Source: Acytostelium subglobosum LB1
Lineage: Eukaryota; Evosea; Eumycetozoa; Acytosteliales; Acytosteliaceae
Reading direction: 5' to 3'
NCBI RefSeq assembly: GCF_000787575.1
Contig: NW_012236532.1
Span: 372,001 to 436,000, forward strand
Length of the DNA stretch: 64,000 nt
Every line of letters begins with the position of its first letter. The stretch's first letter is position 1. The translations under genes were made by a program, and so were the position numbers. This document shows positions 46,068 to 56,549 of this stretch, piece by piece. A model generated the notes under the pieces. The model did not search any database. It had not been told where the DNA came from and saw only the letters and a program-made list of their open reading frames with translations.

Positions 46068-46420
46068 ATCTTTTTATGTACATTAAATTAATAGTACCAG
46101 TATCTGTTAGGTATTGATTAATTGAGTATACTTTAGTGGATGCGCCGTATTTGGAACAAATTACCAACACATATGGATACCTTTAAGTTATTGTTTATTG
46201 ATGTTTTAGTACATTGGTTGGATGGATGGTTGGTTGATTGATTGAGTTAGGGGATGTGGCGGACAGTTGAAGATAATGTTGCCAGGCTATCACGCTAAAT
46301 GTCGTGAACAACAACAATTTAGTGGATGCGATGATGACTAATGGATTGATTGATGAATGATTATGATGAGGGTATAATGTTGTTGTTGTTGTTGGACTAC
46401 ATGAAGAAGAAGTTGGTTGT
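46068..46420. other. Convergent intergenic stretch
   Basis: This lies between the broken coiled-coil gene (plus) and the Arp3 3' end (minus). A short frame at 46137-46230 reads WMRRIWNKLPTHMDTFK, which resembles the last residues of non-LTR reverse transcriptase ORFs, but it is too short to call. TTG repeat at about 46378-46396. Confidence 0.4.
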
Positions 46421-47918
46421 TTAAGCAGTGCTAAAGACTGGGTTGTGTCTGCAGATGCTTGGTCCAATCTCATCGTACTTGGCCTTGGTGTGGCAGAGGT
46501 TGTAGAAGTCTGGGGTGGAAGCCAACATGGAACCTCCGAACCAGACGGCGTAACGCTGTCTAGAGTGTGAAACGACGTTGACCTCGAGTGGCACGGCCTT
46601 GATCTTGCCACCGCTGAGCTCCTCGCTTCTCTTGATACGGTAGTCGACGGACCTCTTGATGTCACGCTGCAGACGCTTGCCAAAGTCCTTGAACATGGTG
46701 CTGCCACCAGACAGAACGATGTTCTTGTAGAGACCACGACGGCAATCGATTGGGCACGACTGGATGGTGTCGTCGACAACCTTGGGCAGTGGGGTCAAGA
46801 AGTCGGACGAGATGATCTCGGGGCTGAAGAAGATCTCTGGGCCGAGGAAACGCTCGTAGCCAACGTCGTACTGGAATGGCTTCTGGGTGATGGCGTCGGC
46901 GGCCTGCACGGTCTTGATCCACTTGGTGGGGTCGCTGTCAAACTTGGCAAACTCCTTGACGAGGTCGGGACACACGTAGCTGAACTGCTCCTTGACACGC
47001 TTGGCAATCTCGAGTGATTCGGCGGGTGGGATCGATGGCTCGCGCTCTCTCATCAACTGCTGGACGAAACCAGTGATATCTCTACCTGCAATTGGGATGT
47101 GCTTGATCGATGATCCAATGACGTAGCCCTCGGCCACTGGGATCACGTGGGTGACTCCATCACCAGAGTCAATCACAGTACCAGTGAGTGTCCTGTCGGC
47201 ATTCTTCAGTGTCCAGGTGGCGGCCAGAGCGAGCACAGCTTGCACAGCAATGTAAAGGCCTGGAACATTGAATGTCTCAAACATAATCTCAGCAGTGAAC
47301 TCACGGTTCTCTGGTGCGTTTAAGGGTGGCTCAGTCTACATGTACATACATATGTTAGTCAATCAATCATTCAATCAATCAATCGATCGATTCAATCGAA
47401 TCAGATATACATACCAAAAGGAAGTAATGATCCTCTGGCTCACAACGCATGTATTTGAAGATGCACTGCTCCCAGTACTGCTCCATGTGAGTCCAGTTTT
47501 GAATCTGACCGTGACGGATTGGGTTGGAAAGGTCGTAGGTCTTGGCGTTGGCGACGGCTTCGTCACCAATGAAGAAATCCAAATCCTCAACACCCTTCTT
47601 CATTGAAGCTGCTGTCTGCTTTCCCTTTGATTGCTGTGTAGCGATCGATGATGGGATAATGAATGAGGGATCATCATTACCAGCATAACCCATCTTTGTG
47701 TAACTATAAAGTTGATTGATTCATTGAGTTGTGTTGATTGATCAAATGTGATTGATTGAGTCGCGAGATTGAATGTATGATTTGATTGATTGAATGATTG
47801 AATGATTGAATGAATGTCAGCAACATGTTGTTATTGTTGTTCAAATCTAATGATGTTGATCAACAACATACCCTGTTCCATTGTCAATGACGACTGCGGG
47901 AAGACCTGAAATGTTCAT
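46421..47918 (-). CDS. arpC: Actin-related protein 3 (Arp2/3 complex)
   Basis: Three exons: 47918-47872, 47703-47415 and 47335-46421; 416 residues, near the family length of 418. Exon 1 gives [16 protein letters not shown], and the split codon continues [18 protein letters not shown]. Family landmarks: [84 protein letters not shown]. The Arp3-type inserts ([18 protein letters not shown]) are present. Arp3 and Arp2 form the seed for branched actin filaments at the leading edge and phagocytic cup. Codon use is strongly optimised (C/G-ending), as expected for an abundant protein. arpC is the Dictyostelium symbol as I recall it. Confidence 0.97.
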
Positions 47919-49588
47919 CTTTTAAGTCTGTTTTAAAGGTTTAGATATAATATGTTACAACAAGATATATATAATAATAATAAGTATGTAAGATTAGTTA
48001 GTTAGAGGCTAGAATGAATATGACCCAAGTAGAGCAGCAGGAGAAGGAAGAGGAAAGAAAGGTGGGTGTCTGGAGGAGAAAGGTGGCTAGCTTTGGTATG
48101 GGTGGGTGTGTCTAAGAGGTGAGTGAGGTACATGCATGCATGCCCTTCAGGTTCAGTCCAAGTCAAGCAAGGGTAGTGAGTTCACATCATCCAACCTGAT
48201 GGCTCACACTTTAAAACAAAAAATTAAACAAAAATAAACTTTGCATAAATATCAATATTAATGTTTGAGCCATTCTTCCATCCCAAACCCACATCTACAT
48301 CAACAATCAATGATTGATTATTGTGAAAATCCATTCTTTGTTTGTTGTGGTTCATCAAGTTTGAAACTTCATAACGGACGTTGGTTGGTACACATATTAA
48401 TCATAAGCTGTCCTAATTATCTGTTTGAAATGGGGATCGTAACAATGTATATGTTCTATCTTGTCAACACAAAGAAGAAAGAAAGAAAGAGCAGAGCTGA
48501 GGGTTCCACACGTATGACATATGCATCTTCAAGCAAAGTTCTTTTGGGTGAAGTTCTTGATGTTGATGTTATCGTCGTTGGCCGCTAGTGCTTTACCAAA
48601 ACATAAGGTAGTTGTTGAATGTCTCGATCATAGTTTAGCGCAGGTGTGGTTGGACGACTGACTCAAGCTTTGGGAAGGAATCAAAGAGCACACTGTCTTA
48701 GAGTATTCTGTTGCTCTCATCCTCTCAAATCTTGATCTGCTCGTACACAATCTCTGGATATATGCCATTCTGTCTGATGAACTAAATGACATGAATGATA
48801 GTGCGCCACGACTAACTTGATGTTGAGATCATGATAAAGATAATAATGGCACCATAATTTCCAGTTGAGTGGTGATGCGATGCTGGTGTTGATCAATCAT
48901 CTCTCATACTAATAGTGTATGTTATCAACTGGGAAGGCTCTTGATCGTTATGGTAACAATCCAAGTCAATGTTAGATTTGATTACTTGGATGTGTCATTT
49001 CGGAGTAACATTGAATAGGAATAGGAATAGTTGTCTGATATCCATAGCAGACTTCTCCGATCCGATTTCTTTTTGACACTGGCAACAGGCCAAACCGGCT
49101 ATTCAACGTAAACAGATATCAAAGATAATGTAACTTGAAGTTAATTACCCCCATATTGTCGCTGTAGCTCGGCTTTTGGAGTCCGTTGTTGGGCCACACA
49201 TCTTGATCATTTTTATCCATTATCATCTACACTCTCACACACTCACACCAGGGCATCGATCATGGTGCCCCCATCAGCGGGCATCACCTGTCGAAGCCCA
49301 AGGTAGTGGTAATGAATTAACACAAGTTGTTTAATCATAAGTTAGTGATAGTGTAGTGAACCCCACTCCAACTCCACTCTAGATTAGTGTTGATGTTACC
49401 CTTCAACCTAGGTGCCTTTCGACAGGGAACAGGAGCTAACTAACTGTTAGTAGTGTCCACCACCAGTCTTTGCAACAACATAACCAATCATAACACATTC
49501 AATTTCCATTATTACAACTTATTACTTTATCCAATAATAATAAATATAAATATAAATAATAATATATATATATATATATAAATATAAA
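47919..49588. other. Large divergent intergenic region, 1.67 kb
   Basis: This is promoter region for Arp3 (AT-rich, TATATATAATAATAATAA around 47967-47984) and for the secreted-protein gene (long TA run at 49561-49579). A frame at 48265-48588 opens without ATG and is not accepted. I see no tRNA or known small RNA, but the middle (48600-49500) is more complex than simple repeats and may hold an untranslated RNA. Confidence 0.45.
49561..49588 (+). promoter_or_regulatory. Long TATA-type run directly before a start codon
   Basis: An alternating TA run of about 20 bases ends only 10 bases before the ATG of the secreted-protein gene. It is likely a core promoter with a very short leader, typical of strongly expressed dictyostelid genes. 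Confidence 0.5.
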
Positions 49589-50204
49589 ATGAGATTAATA
49601 ATTTCTATTGTCTTGATGCTGGTCGTCTGCTCAACTGCCATGAGAGTTGAGAGAGCTGCCCCTGTCCGTGGAGGCCCATCCCCAGCCCAGTTTGGCGATT
49701 TCATGCTCGGTTTCTGCGCCGGTATGGAGATTGCCATGAATGGCAACGTCAGTACCTGTGTTGCCGACTCGAATGCCACATGGGAGGACTTTGCCAACGG
49801 TTTCGATCTGATTGGCAAGGGTTTCGATCACCTCTCCGCCTCAGACTTCACCAAGGGAATGAGCTGTAAGTGATCGACCGCAATGCGAATACATACTGTG
49901 CACTAACATATCCATTCTATCAATAATTAATCAAGTGGTTGGAGATGGCTTGGCTGAGATCCCCGCTGTCTTTGGCTCATGTGGAATCACTCAATTCATC
50001 GCTGATATCCTCACCGTCTCGAAGGAGCTGTCCACCGGTGTTCCAGGTGTCATTGATGTCATCGTCAAGGAGACTCTCAACATCCTCCACCACGGCAAGG
50101 ACATCTCTGCCGACTGGAAGGGCATGGTCAAGGACTGGCACTCGGGCAACTACGGCTCATCTGGCCAGTACCTCGGTCTCGTGGTCGGAATCCTCCTCAA
50201 CTAA
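49589..50204 (+). CDS. Small secreted protein, unknown dictyostelid type
   Basis: Two exons, 49589-49865 and 49936-50204 (intron GTAAGT...TCAAG); 181 residues. The N-terminus MRLIISIVLMLVVCSTA is a signal peptide. The mature protein has PSPAQFGDFMLGFCAGMEI, two likely disulphide cysteines, an N-glycosylation site (NVS), repeated helical segments, and ends in a hydrophobic helix (GQYLGLVVGILLN). The codons are almost all of the optimal C-ending type, so it is probably abundant. No domain is recognised. The long TA run just upstream supports high expression. Confidence 0.8.
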
Positions 50205-50257
50205 ATAGTTAGTCAGTGATCGATCAGTCGATCATCACTCTTGCCCAGTTTGTAATA

Positions 50258-50292
50258 AAGACGATAATGTTAACAATGGGACAATTCGTCTT
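50258..50292 (-). other. 3' hairpin of cold-shock gene copy 1
   Basis: AAGACGA pairs with TCGTCTT around a 21-base loop about 65-100 bases past the stop codon (minus sense). The same hairpin is in copy 2. Possible 3'UTR or transcript-end element. Confidence 0.4.
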
Positions 50293-50356
50293 CAACTTCA
50301 AGATGATCTCAATAGTTTGTGAAGGAGTTGTTGTAATTCATGAACGATCGATTGAC

Positions 50357-50658
50357 TCATTCAAATATGTTTCTAACATCAACTGCTCTTGGACCTTGAG
50401 GGCCTGTTGATATTTTGAAGATGACTCTCTCTCCATCTTTAAAGGGACCAGGATTGTCGTCTTTAACTATAAGCTCCTGGTCACCTCTGTCAGGAGTTAT
50501 GAAACCAAACTTCTTCTCATTATTGAACCATTTAATGGTGCCTAATCGATTGATTGACTCGTGTTAGTGTTGTGTCATTTTAGTATTAAGCATATAACGA
50601 ACATACCCCAATTGTATTCTGACATTCCCGTATTTGTAGATAAGATATGAGTCGACAT
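50357..50658 (-). CDS. Cold-shock-domain protein, copy 1
   Basis: Two exons, 50658-50607 and 50541-50357 (intron GTATGT...TTAG); 78 residues. After a 17-residue leader (MSTHILSTNTGMSEYNW) the whole rest is one cold-shock domain: GTIKWFNNEKKFGFITPD (RNP1 present), DGERVIFKISTGPQGPRAVDV and the end RNIFE. RNP2, usually VFVHxS, is replaced by ELIVKDDN, so two of the usual aromatic nucleic-acid contacts are lost. Cold-shock domains bind single-stranded RNA or DNA; here binding may be altered. The gene is too short for length-based calling. The intron position, right before GTIKWF, is shared with copy 2. Confidence 0.85.
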
Positions 50659-50737
50659 GTTGAATGAGAATGGACCTTGGATATCATTCGAGTCGCCATT
50701 AATGTGTTGGACAAAATAAATCAAATCTAGTTGACAA

Positions 50738-50782
50738 CTGCCTTGAAGTTTGTCGTTTCATAAATGTTGAAGTTATTGTAAC
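50738..50782 (-). promoter_or_regulatory. Promoter block shared by the two cold-shock genes (copy 1)
   Basis: About 45 bases (TTGAAGTTTGTCGTTTCA core) lie 80-125 bases upstream of the copy 1 start and are repeated nearly unchanged before copy 2, while the sequence between block and ATG has diverged. This is consistent with a conserved control element. Confidence 0.45.
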
Positions 50783-50785
50783 ATA

Positions 50786-50820
50786 AAGACGATAATGTTA
50801 ACAATGGGACAAATCGTCTT
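50786..50820 (-). other. 3' hairpin of cold-shock gene copy 2
   Basis: AAGACGAT pairs with ATCGTCTT. Compared with copy 1 the stem is one pair longer while the loop matches, so the structure is kept. Confidence 0.4.
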
Positions 50821-50871
50821 CAAGATGATCTCAATAGTTTGTGAAAGAGTTTGTAATAATGATCGATCGAC

Positions 50872-51147
50872 TCATTCAAATATGTTTCTAACATCAACTG
50901 CTCTTGGACCTTGAGGGCCTGTTGATATTTTGAAGAGGACTCTCTCTCCATCTCTAAAGAGACCAGGATTGTCGTCTTTAACAATTAGTTCCTGACCACT
51001 TCCATCACAAGTAATGAAACCAAACTTCTTCTCATTATTGAACCATTTAATGGTACCTAATCGATTGATAGGATATGTGTTAGTGTCACTCTAAGATTAA
51101 TAACTTGAAGAACTAGACGTACCTCCAGTGTAATCTGATATTCCCAT
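50872..51147 (-). CDS. Cold-shock-domain protein, copy 2
   Basis: Two exons, 51147-51123 and 51056-50872 (intron GTACGT...TTAG); 69 residues. The start MGISDYTG is in the position where copy 1 has TGMSEYNW: copy 1's ACG is ATG here, and the upstream ATG of copy 1 is gone. The domain differs from copy 1 by few residues (PDRGD to CDGSG; GPFKDGERVI to GLFRDGERVL). It has the same degenerate RNP2 (ELIVKDDN). Substitutions are few in exon 2, many in the leader, which argues for selection on the domain. Confidence 0.83.
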
Positions 51148-51221
51148 ATTTGTTGAGATAAGAAACTGATGAATGAGAATGGAAGACTTTGAGTTCAAAA
51201 ATAATTCATCTCATGAACAAA

Positions 51222-51266
51222 CTGCTTTGAAGTTTGTCGTTTCACCAATGTTGATGTTATTGTAAT
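51222..51266 (-). promoter_or_regulatory. Promoter block of cold-shock gene copy 2
   Basis: Same TTGAAGTTTGTCGTTTCA core and TTGTAA end as upstream of copy 1, at about 75-120 bases before the ATG. Confidence 0.45.
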
Positions 51267-51320
51267 TGTGTATTAATATATAAATATATTGAGAGATATA
51301 GAAGAAATAGATAGAATACA

Positions 51321-54180
51321 ATGTCCAGACACAGGTTTATGAAGAATATCATCGAGGATGGTAAATGATCAGACAGTGATGATGTGAGGAGTGATAGGTG
51401 TGATGACCGCTAGGGCATTGGCTGACTCAATCAATCAATCAATCATTCAATCAATCATTCAATCAATCAATCTATTGTACGATTACAACGAACGATCAAA
51501 CAAACAATCAATCAAATATATATAACAGATTATGAAGATTATGATGATGTATCAGATGGAAGTGAGGAGGGAGGACATCAGAACAATCAAGATGAAGAAG
51601 ACTATGACGATGAGGTCTACGAGGTCTACGACACTGTTGTAGATGCACTACCCAACGTATCAATGGCAGAGATATACGATATATTGACAGAGTATGACTT
51701 TGATGTAGAAAAGGCTGTCAATCACTTCATGAGCAAGGCAAAGAGCAACGTCAAACCAAAGACCAACAACAACAACAATAACAACAATAACAACAACAAG
51801 AGTAACAACACAAACAACAACAACAACAATAATAGCAACACGAACAAAGGTAAACAACAACATCAACAACAGAGACACATTATCACCTCACCTTCATCAC
51901 CATCCTCCTACAAGCCATCATCGCTCGCGTTGAACTTGTGCGATGTATCACCAAACGCAATTGTAAAGCCATCAACGTTGAGCGAAGATCAGTTCTCCCT
52001 GAAATCACTCTATATCAGCGGCGGTGGCGGCGACAATGGCTCAGGTGATGATCGAATCAAACCCTATACATTCGATGATCCATCACCAGATGACCTCATC
52101 CTCTATCGACAGAAACAAGCTTTTAAACCAAGTAACCTATCGGATCCACGACCCGGCTTGTCCTCTTGTTCATTCATCGTCCTCACTCATCCATCATCAA
52201 TCAATCACATCCCGTCCATCATGATTACCATCTCCATCTCCACACTCTCTCACTTCCATGCCCTACCTTACTAACACCAACACCAACAAATACAAGGCGG
52301 TAACAAGCAACAGAACCAACCTATTCAGAAGAATGCCAATATCAAACAAACAAAGAATGCATCGAATCAACTGATCGACACGGTCAAGTCGATGAACATC
52401 AAGCAACAGAGTCCACAGCAGAGTCACGATGGTCGCACACCATACAACACTCCAACCTCTTCCATCTCCATACCAGACGCATCTGGCCAGACCTCAGAGG
52501 TCAGCACTCCACAGTCTGCGTATGTTCATTCATTCATTCATCCATCCATTCAATCATTGCTAACTCATTGATCAATCATTACACAACAACAGCAACAGGA
52601 ACATCAATGTCAAGCAACACTCAGCTGCACGCAGGAAGGAGTTGGAGGAATTGGTACACAATGCATTCTCCACGACTACCAAGCCACATTTGAATATGGT
52701 CGTGATTGGACATGTCGATGCAGGCAAGTCGACTACAATGGGTCACCTGCTGTACAAGCTGGACTATGTGGACCAGAGAACGATATCAAAGTTTGAGCGC
52801 GAAGCTAACAACATGGGCAAGAGCTCGTTCCATTTTGCCTGGGTGCTGGACGACCACCAGGAGGAGCGCGAGCGCGGTGTCACCATGGACGTCTGTGTTC
52901 GCTACTTTGAGACGGAGCACAGGAAGATCACACTGCTGGACGCGCCAGGCCACAGAGACTTTGTGCCCAACATGATTTCGGGCACGACACAGGCCGACGT
53001 TGCCATCTTGCTCATCAACGCGCCAGAGTTTGAGGCGGGATTCTCGGCGGAGGGTCAGACCAAGGAGCACGCCCTGCTCGCCAAGAGTCTTGGCATCATG
53101 CAGCTGATCGTCGCCATCAACAAGATGGACATGATCGAGTGGTCCCAAGAGCGTTACAACTTTGTCGTCGAGACATTGAGACTATTCCTCATCTCGGCCA
53201 AGTTCAGCGAGAAGAACATCCACTTCATGCCCATCAGTGGCTTTAAGGGAGAGAACCTCGTCTCCAAGATCACTGATCCAAAGGGTTCATGGTACACTGG
53301 TAACACCTTGCTTCAACAAATAGGTATGTACATCAATCACAATCAATCATTCAATCAATGACTAATCCAGATCACTTCAACAACAACAGACTCATTCAGT
53401 GTTGGAGAGAGACTGATCAATAAGCCATTGCGAATGGTTGTCAATGATGTATTCAAGTCATCAAGCAAGGGATCAGTGATGGTTGGTGGAAAGATGGAAG
53501 CAGGTGTAATGGGTGTTGGCGACAAGTTGTTGATATCACCTGGTAATGAAGTTTGTACAGTTAAAGGTATATATCACTCAAACAATCACTCCAACAATCG
53601 ATCAATCAATCACTCACATACATTACAAACAACAGCAATTAGAAGATCAAGCGCAGAGTCTGAATGGGCAGTTGGTGGAGACAATGTGGACCTGAGTTTG
53701 GTGATTGATCAGACCAATATACTACATGTTGGAAGTATATTGAGTGATCCAGAGAAGCCGATCAAGGTGGCCAAGCGTTTCCTGGCACAGATTGTCACAT
53801 TCGCCCTGCCTCTGCCAATCACCAACGGCTTCCAGGCCGTGTTCCATGCGCACTCGATGGAGGAGCCAGCCACCATCACAAAGATGGTGTCGCTGCTGGA
53901 TGGCTCGGGCGAGGTCAGCAAGAAGAATCCTCGTTGCGTGTCCGACGGCATGACGGCCGTGGTGGAGGTCACACTGTCCAAGATGTCGTGTCTCGAGCTG
54001 TACAGCACCTATCGACAACTGGGCCGATTCACACTCAGAGATTCTGGCAAGACCATCGCAGCAGGCATCATCACAGAGTTTATTGACGACAATATTAACA
54101 AGACGCCCAAGTCCAAGACCAAGAAGTCTTCATCCACCTCAACGTCTGCCACCTCTTCGCCAGCACCTCAACATCAATAA
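51321..54180 (+). CDS. hbs1: HBS1-like ribosome-rescue GTPase
   Basis: Six exons: 51321-51360, 51529-52131, 52297-52519, 52593-53323, 53390-53566 and 53636-54180; 772 residues. MSRHRFMKNIIEDG then an acidic stretch starts the HBS1 N-terminus; residues about 55-90 (SMAEIYDILTEYDFDVEKAV) form the HBS1-N three-helix domain. The GTPase domain has GHVDAGKST (P-loop), GVTMDV (switch I), DAPGH (switch II) and NKMD. The C-terminal barrels follow (FALPLPITNGFQAVFHAHSM, LGRFTLRDSGKTIAAG). This last phrase is shared with eRF3, but the HBS1-N domain and SRHR start favour HBS1. With Dom34/Pelota it splits stalled ribosomes. The exon 2 donor (GTAACC) is weak. Poly-Asn lies in the linker. Confidence 0.9.
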
Positions 54181-54499
54181 TACGTTAACCAACTTCTTAA
54201 TACACCTTTACTTTATATGTGTATATTTGGATGTGGATGTATTCCTTCATTCCGTTCCACATTATTATTTGATTGTGTGATTGGTGATTGATCAAAAAAC
54301 TTTTCCAGAAGTGCCCCAAAACACAACCTTGGTTTCCTGGGTCTTTGGGTGACCCTAAGCTTGATGCGAGCACCCTTCGTGACCTTTTGATCACACTTTG
54401 CACCTCTTCTCAATCACTTACATAACATACCCATACATTACACGTAATAAGTGTATACAAATACAATCACTCAATCACAATCACAATCACAATTAAAGA
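54181..54499. other. Short intergenic stretch
   Basis: Between HBS1 and the C2-WW gene. TTTTGATCA and TGATCAAAA at the ends (54288-54400) give a loose inverted repeat around a GC-richer core with CCTGGGTCTTTGGGTGACCC. No tRNA fold found. Confidence 0.4.
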
Positions 54500-55957
54500 A
54501 TGACCAACGACGAAACATACTCAGTAAAGATTTCCAATGTCAAGGCACACAACTTGACATTGAAGAAAGAGACAGCCAATGCCAACAACATAGATCCATA
54601 CGTAAAGGTATGTTTATCAAATGGATGATTGATGGCCATCAATCAATCAATCACTAATCATGTGCCACTCACACACTTTGATCAATCAAACAATCCAGTT
54701 TATGTTTGATAATAACAAGAAAATAAGAACAGAGACATTGACAAAGACTACAAATGCAGTTTATAAGTTTGAGACAAGTTTCCAATATAAGTTCAAGTAT
54801 GGTGAGCCTTTGGAAACAAAGATGTTGACGGTGGAAGTACTGGATCAATGCCTTTTGGGCTCAGATAACTATATTGGTGGCTTCACAATGTCTTACAACT
54901 CAATCATTCATGGACCAGTCCATAATCGTGTCGTCATCAGAAATGATGGCAAGCCATCGGGCACCATCGAGTTTGACCTGGAGATGAAGCAGCTCACCGA
55001 GACGCTGCTCACATTCAAGCGCGTCGTGGCCAACTTCTACCCGGGCGCCATCTCGCCCATGGACCAGCAGGCCGAGAAGTTCCTTTCGTACTTTGTCTAC
55101 GATGGCGCAGCACCCAACAGCAAGGACAGACGCGTGATCAAGACTAGGAAGTCGCCCCTGCTCCAGTGGCCCGACCTTGAGCAGCTCAATGTCGAGACCA
55201 GTCTCAAGGCCCTGCTGTCCAACCCAATTGTCTTCACCATTCACAACCACCGCCAGTACACCGAGGCCGACCCAGCGTACGGCCAGACGACCCTGAAGCT
55301 CGAGTCCTACGTCACACGATCGGCACAGCTACAGGACAACCAGAGGATCGCCTTTGTCGAGCCAATAGTCGTGAGCAACCAGATTGTTGGTGCGCTCGAG
55401 GGTGAGGTGTACCTGACCAATGCACCATTGTTAGGTCAGATGGTCGCCGGCACACATACTGATGTTGGCATCGAGGGTGGCCAGGATCTGTTCTCATCAC
55501 TCAATGGAGCCTCATCACCAACAACTCAAGATGCGCCACTGCCTACTGGATGGGAGAAGCGCACAGACGACAGTGGCAAGGTTTACTATGTCGATCACAA
55601 CACAAAGACATCACATTGGAGTCTGCCAGCACAAGCTGTCCACGCACCTCCACCCCCACCCCCAGTCCAACCCGCGCCAACTCAAATGCCAACTCCAATC
55701 CAAACTCAACCATCTGTACCATCTGCACCATCTGTACCATTCACATCACAACCACCTCCACCAACAACGACTCAACAACCACCAATGATGCCACAACAAG
55801 TACAACAACAACAACAACAACAACCACCAGTTCCACAGCCACAACGACAAATGCCACAGATGCCAATCCAACCACAACAACCAATGTACCAACAACAACC
55901 ACAACAAGTTAGACCACCAGTTGGATATCCAGGTGTTGTACCAGGTATGCCATACCA
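54500..55957 (+). CDS. C2 and WW domain protein, 3' end lost in assembly gap
   Basis: Exon 1 54500-54607 (MTNDETYSVKISNVKAHNL), exon 2 from 54699 to the gap at 55958; at least 455 residues. The N-terminal 120 residues form a C2 domain (NIDPYVKFMF, FKYGEPLETKMLTVEVLD, SDNYIGGFTM). The middle, about 130-300, is a conserved-looking globular part I do not recognise. A WW domain at about 313-345 has LPTGWEKRTDDSGKVYYVD and SHW, with both Trp. Then Pro/Gln-rich sequence leads into the gap. C2 plus WW without a visible HECT is like Rsp5/NEDD4's front half, so a HECT domain hidden in the gap is not excluded but the gap (592 bases) is too short for it. Confidence 0.8.
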
Positions 55958-56549
55958 NNNNNNNNNNNNNNNNNNNNNNNNNNNNNNNNNNNNNNNNNNN
56001 NNNNNNNNNNNNNNNNNNNNNNNNNNNNNNNNNNNNNNNNNNNNNNNNNNNNNNNNNNNNNNNNNNNNNNNNNNNNNNNNNNNNNNNNNNNNNNNNNNNN
56101 NNNNNNNNNNNNNNNNNNNNNNNNNNNNNNNNNNNNNNNNNNNNNNNNNNNNNNNNNNNNNNNNNNNNNNNNNNNNNNNNNNNNNNNNNNNNNNNNNNNN
56201 NNNNNNNNNNNNNNNNNNNNNNNNNNNNNNNNNNNNNNNNNNNNNNNNNNNNNNNNNNNNNNNNNNNNNNNNNNNNNNNNNNNNNNNNNNNNNNNNNNNN
56301 NNNNNNNNNNNNNNNNNNNNNNNNNNNNNNNNNNNNNNNNNNNNNNNNNNNNNNNNNNNNNNNNNNNNNNNNNNNNNNNNNNNNNNNNNNNNNNNNNNNN
56401 NNNNNNNNNNNNNNNNNNNNNNNNNNNNNNNNNNNNNNNNNNNNNNNNNNNNNNNNNNNNNNNNNNNNNNNNNNNNNNNNNNNNNNNNNNNNNNNNNNNN
56501 NNNNNNNNNNNNNNNNNNNNNNNNNNNNNNNNNNNNNNNNNNNNNNNNN
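55958..56549. other. Assembly gap (592 N)
   Basis: A run of undetermined bases. The left edge is the Gln/Pro-rich part of the C2-WW gene; the right edge is inside an inverted repeat arm. Both kinds of sequence hinder assembly. Order across the gap should be treated as provisional. Confidence 1.

Larger units (their letters stand above)
50254..51266 (-). repeat. Tandem duplication of a complete cold-shock gene (unit about 527 bases)
   Basis: The unit from AAGACGATAATGTTAACAAT (50258) recurs at 50785-50786 and each copy includes a 3' hairpin, coding exons, intron and a conserved promoter block. Copies are head-to-tail with no spacer. Coding exon 2 is nearly identical while intron and leader have diverged. 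Confidence 0.9.

Noticed and set aside
48265-48588. 107-residue open frame upstream of the secreted-protein gene
   Set aside because: No ATG at its beginning, random codon use, Lys/Arg stretch from simple repeats.
54281-54410. Possible tRNA or small RNA between HBS1 and the C2-WW gene
   Set aside because: Only a loose inverted repeat; no cloverleaf, A box or B box could be placed.
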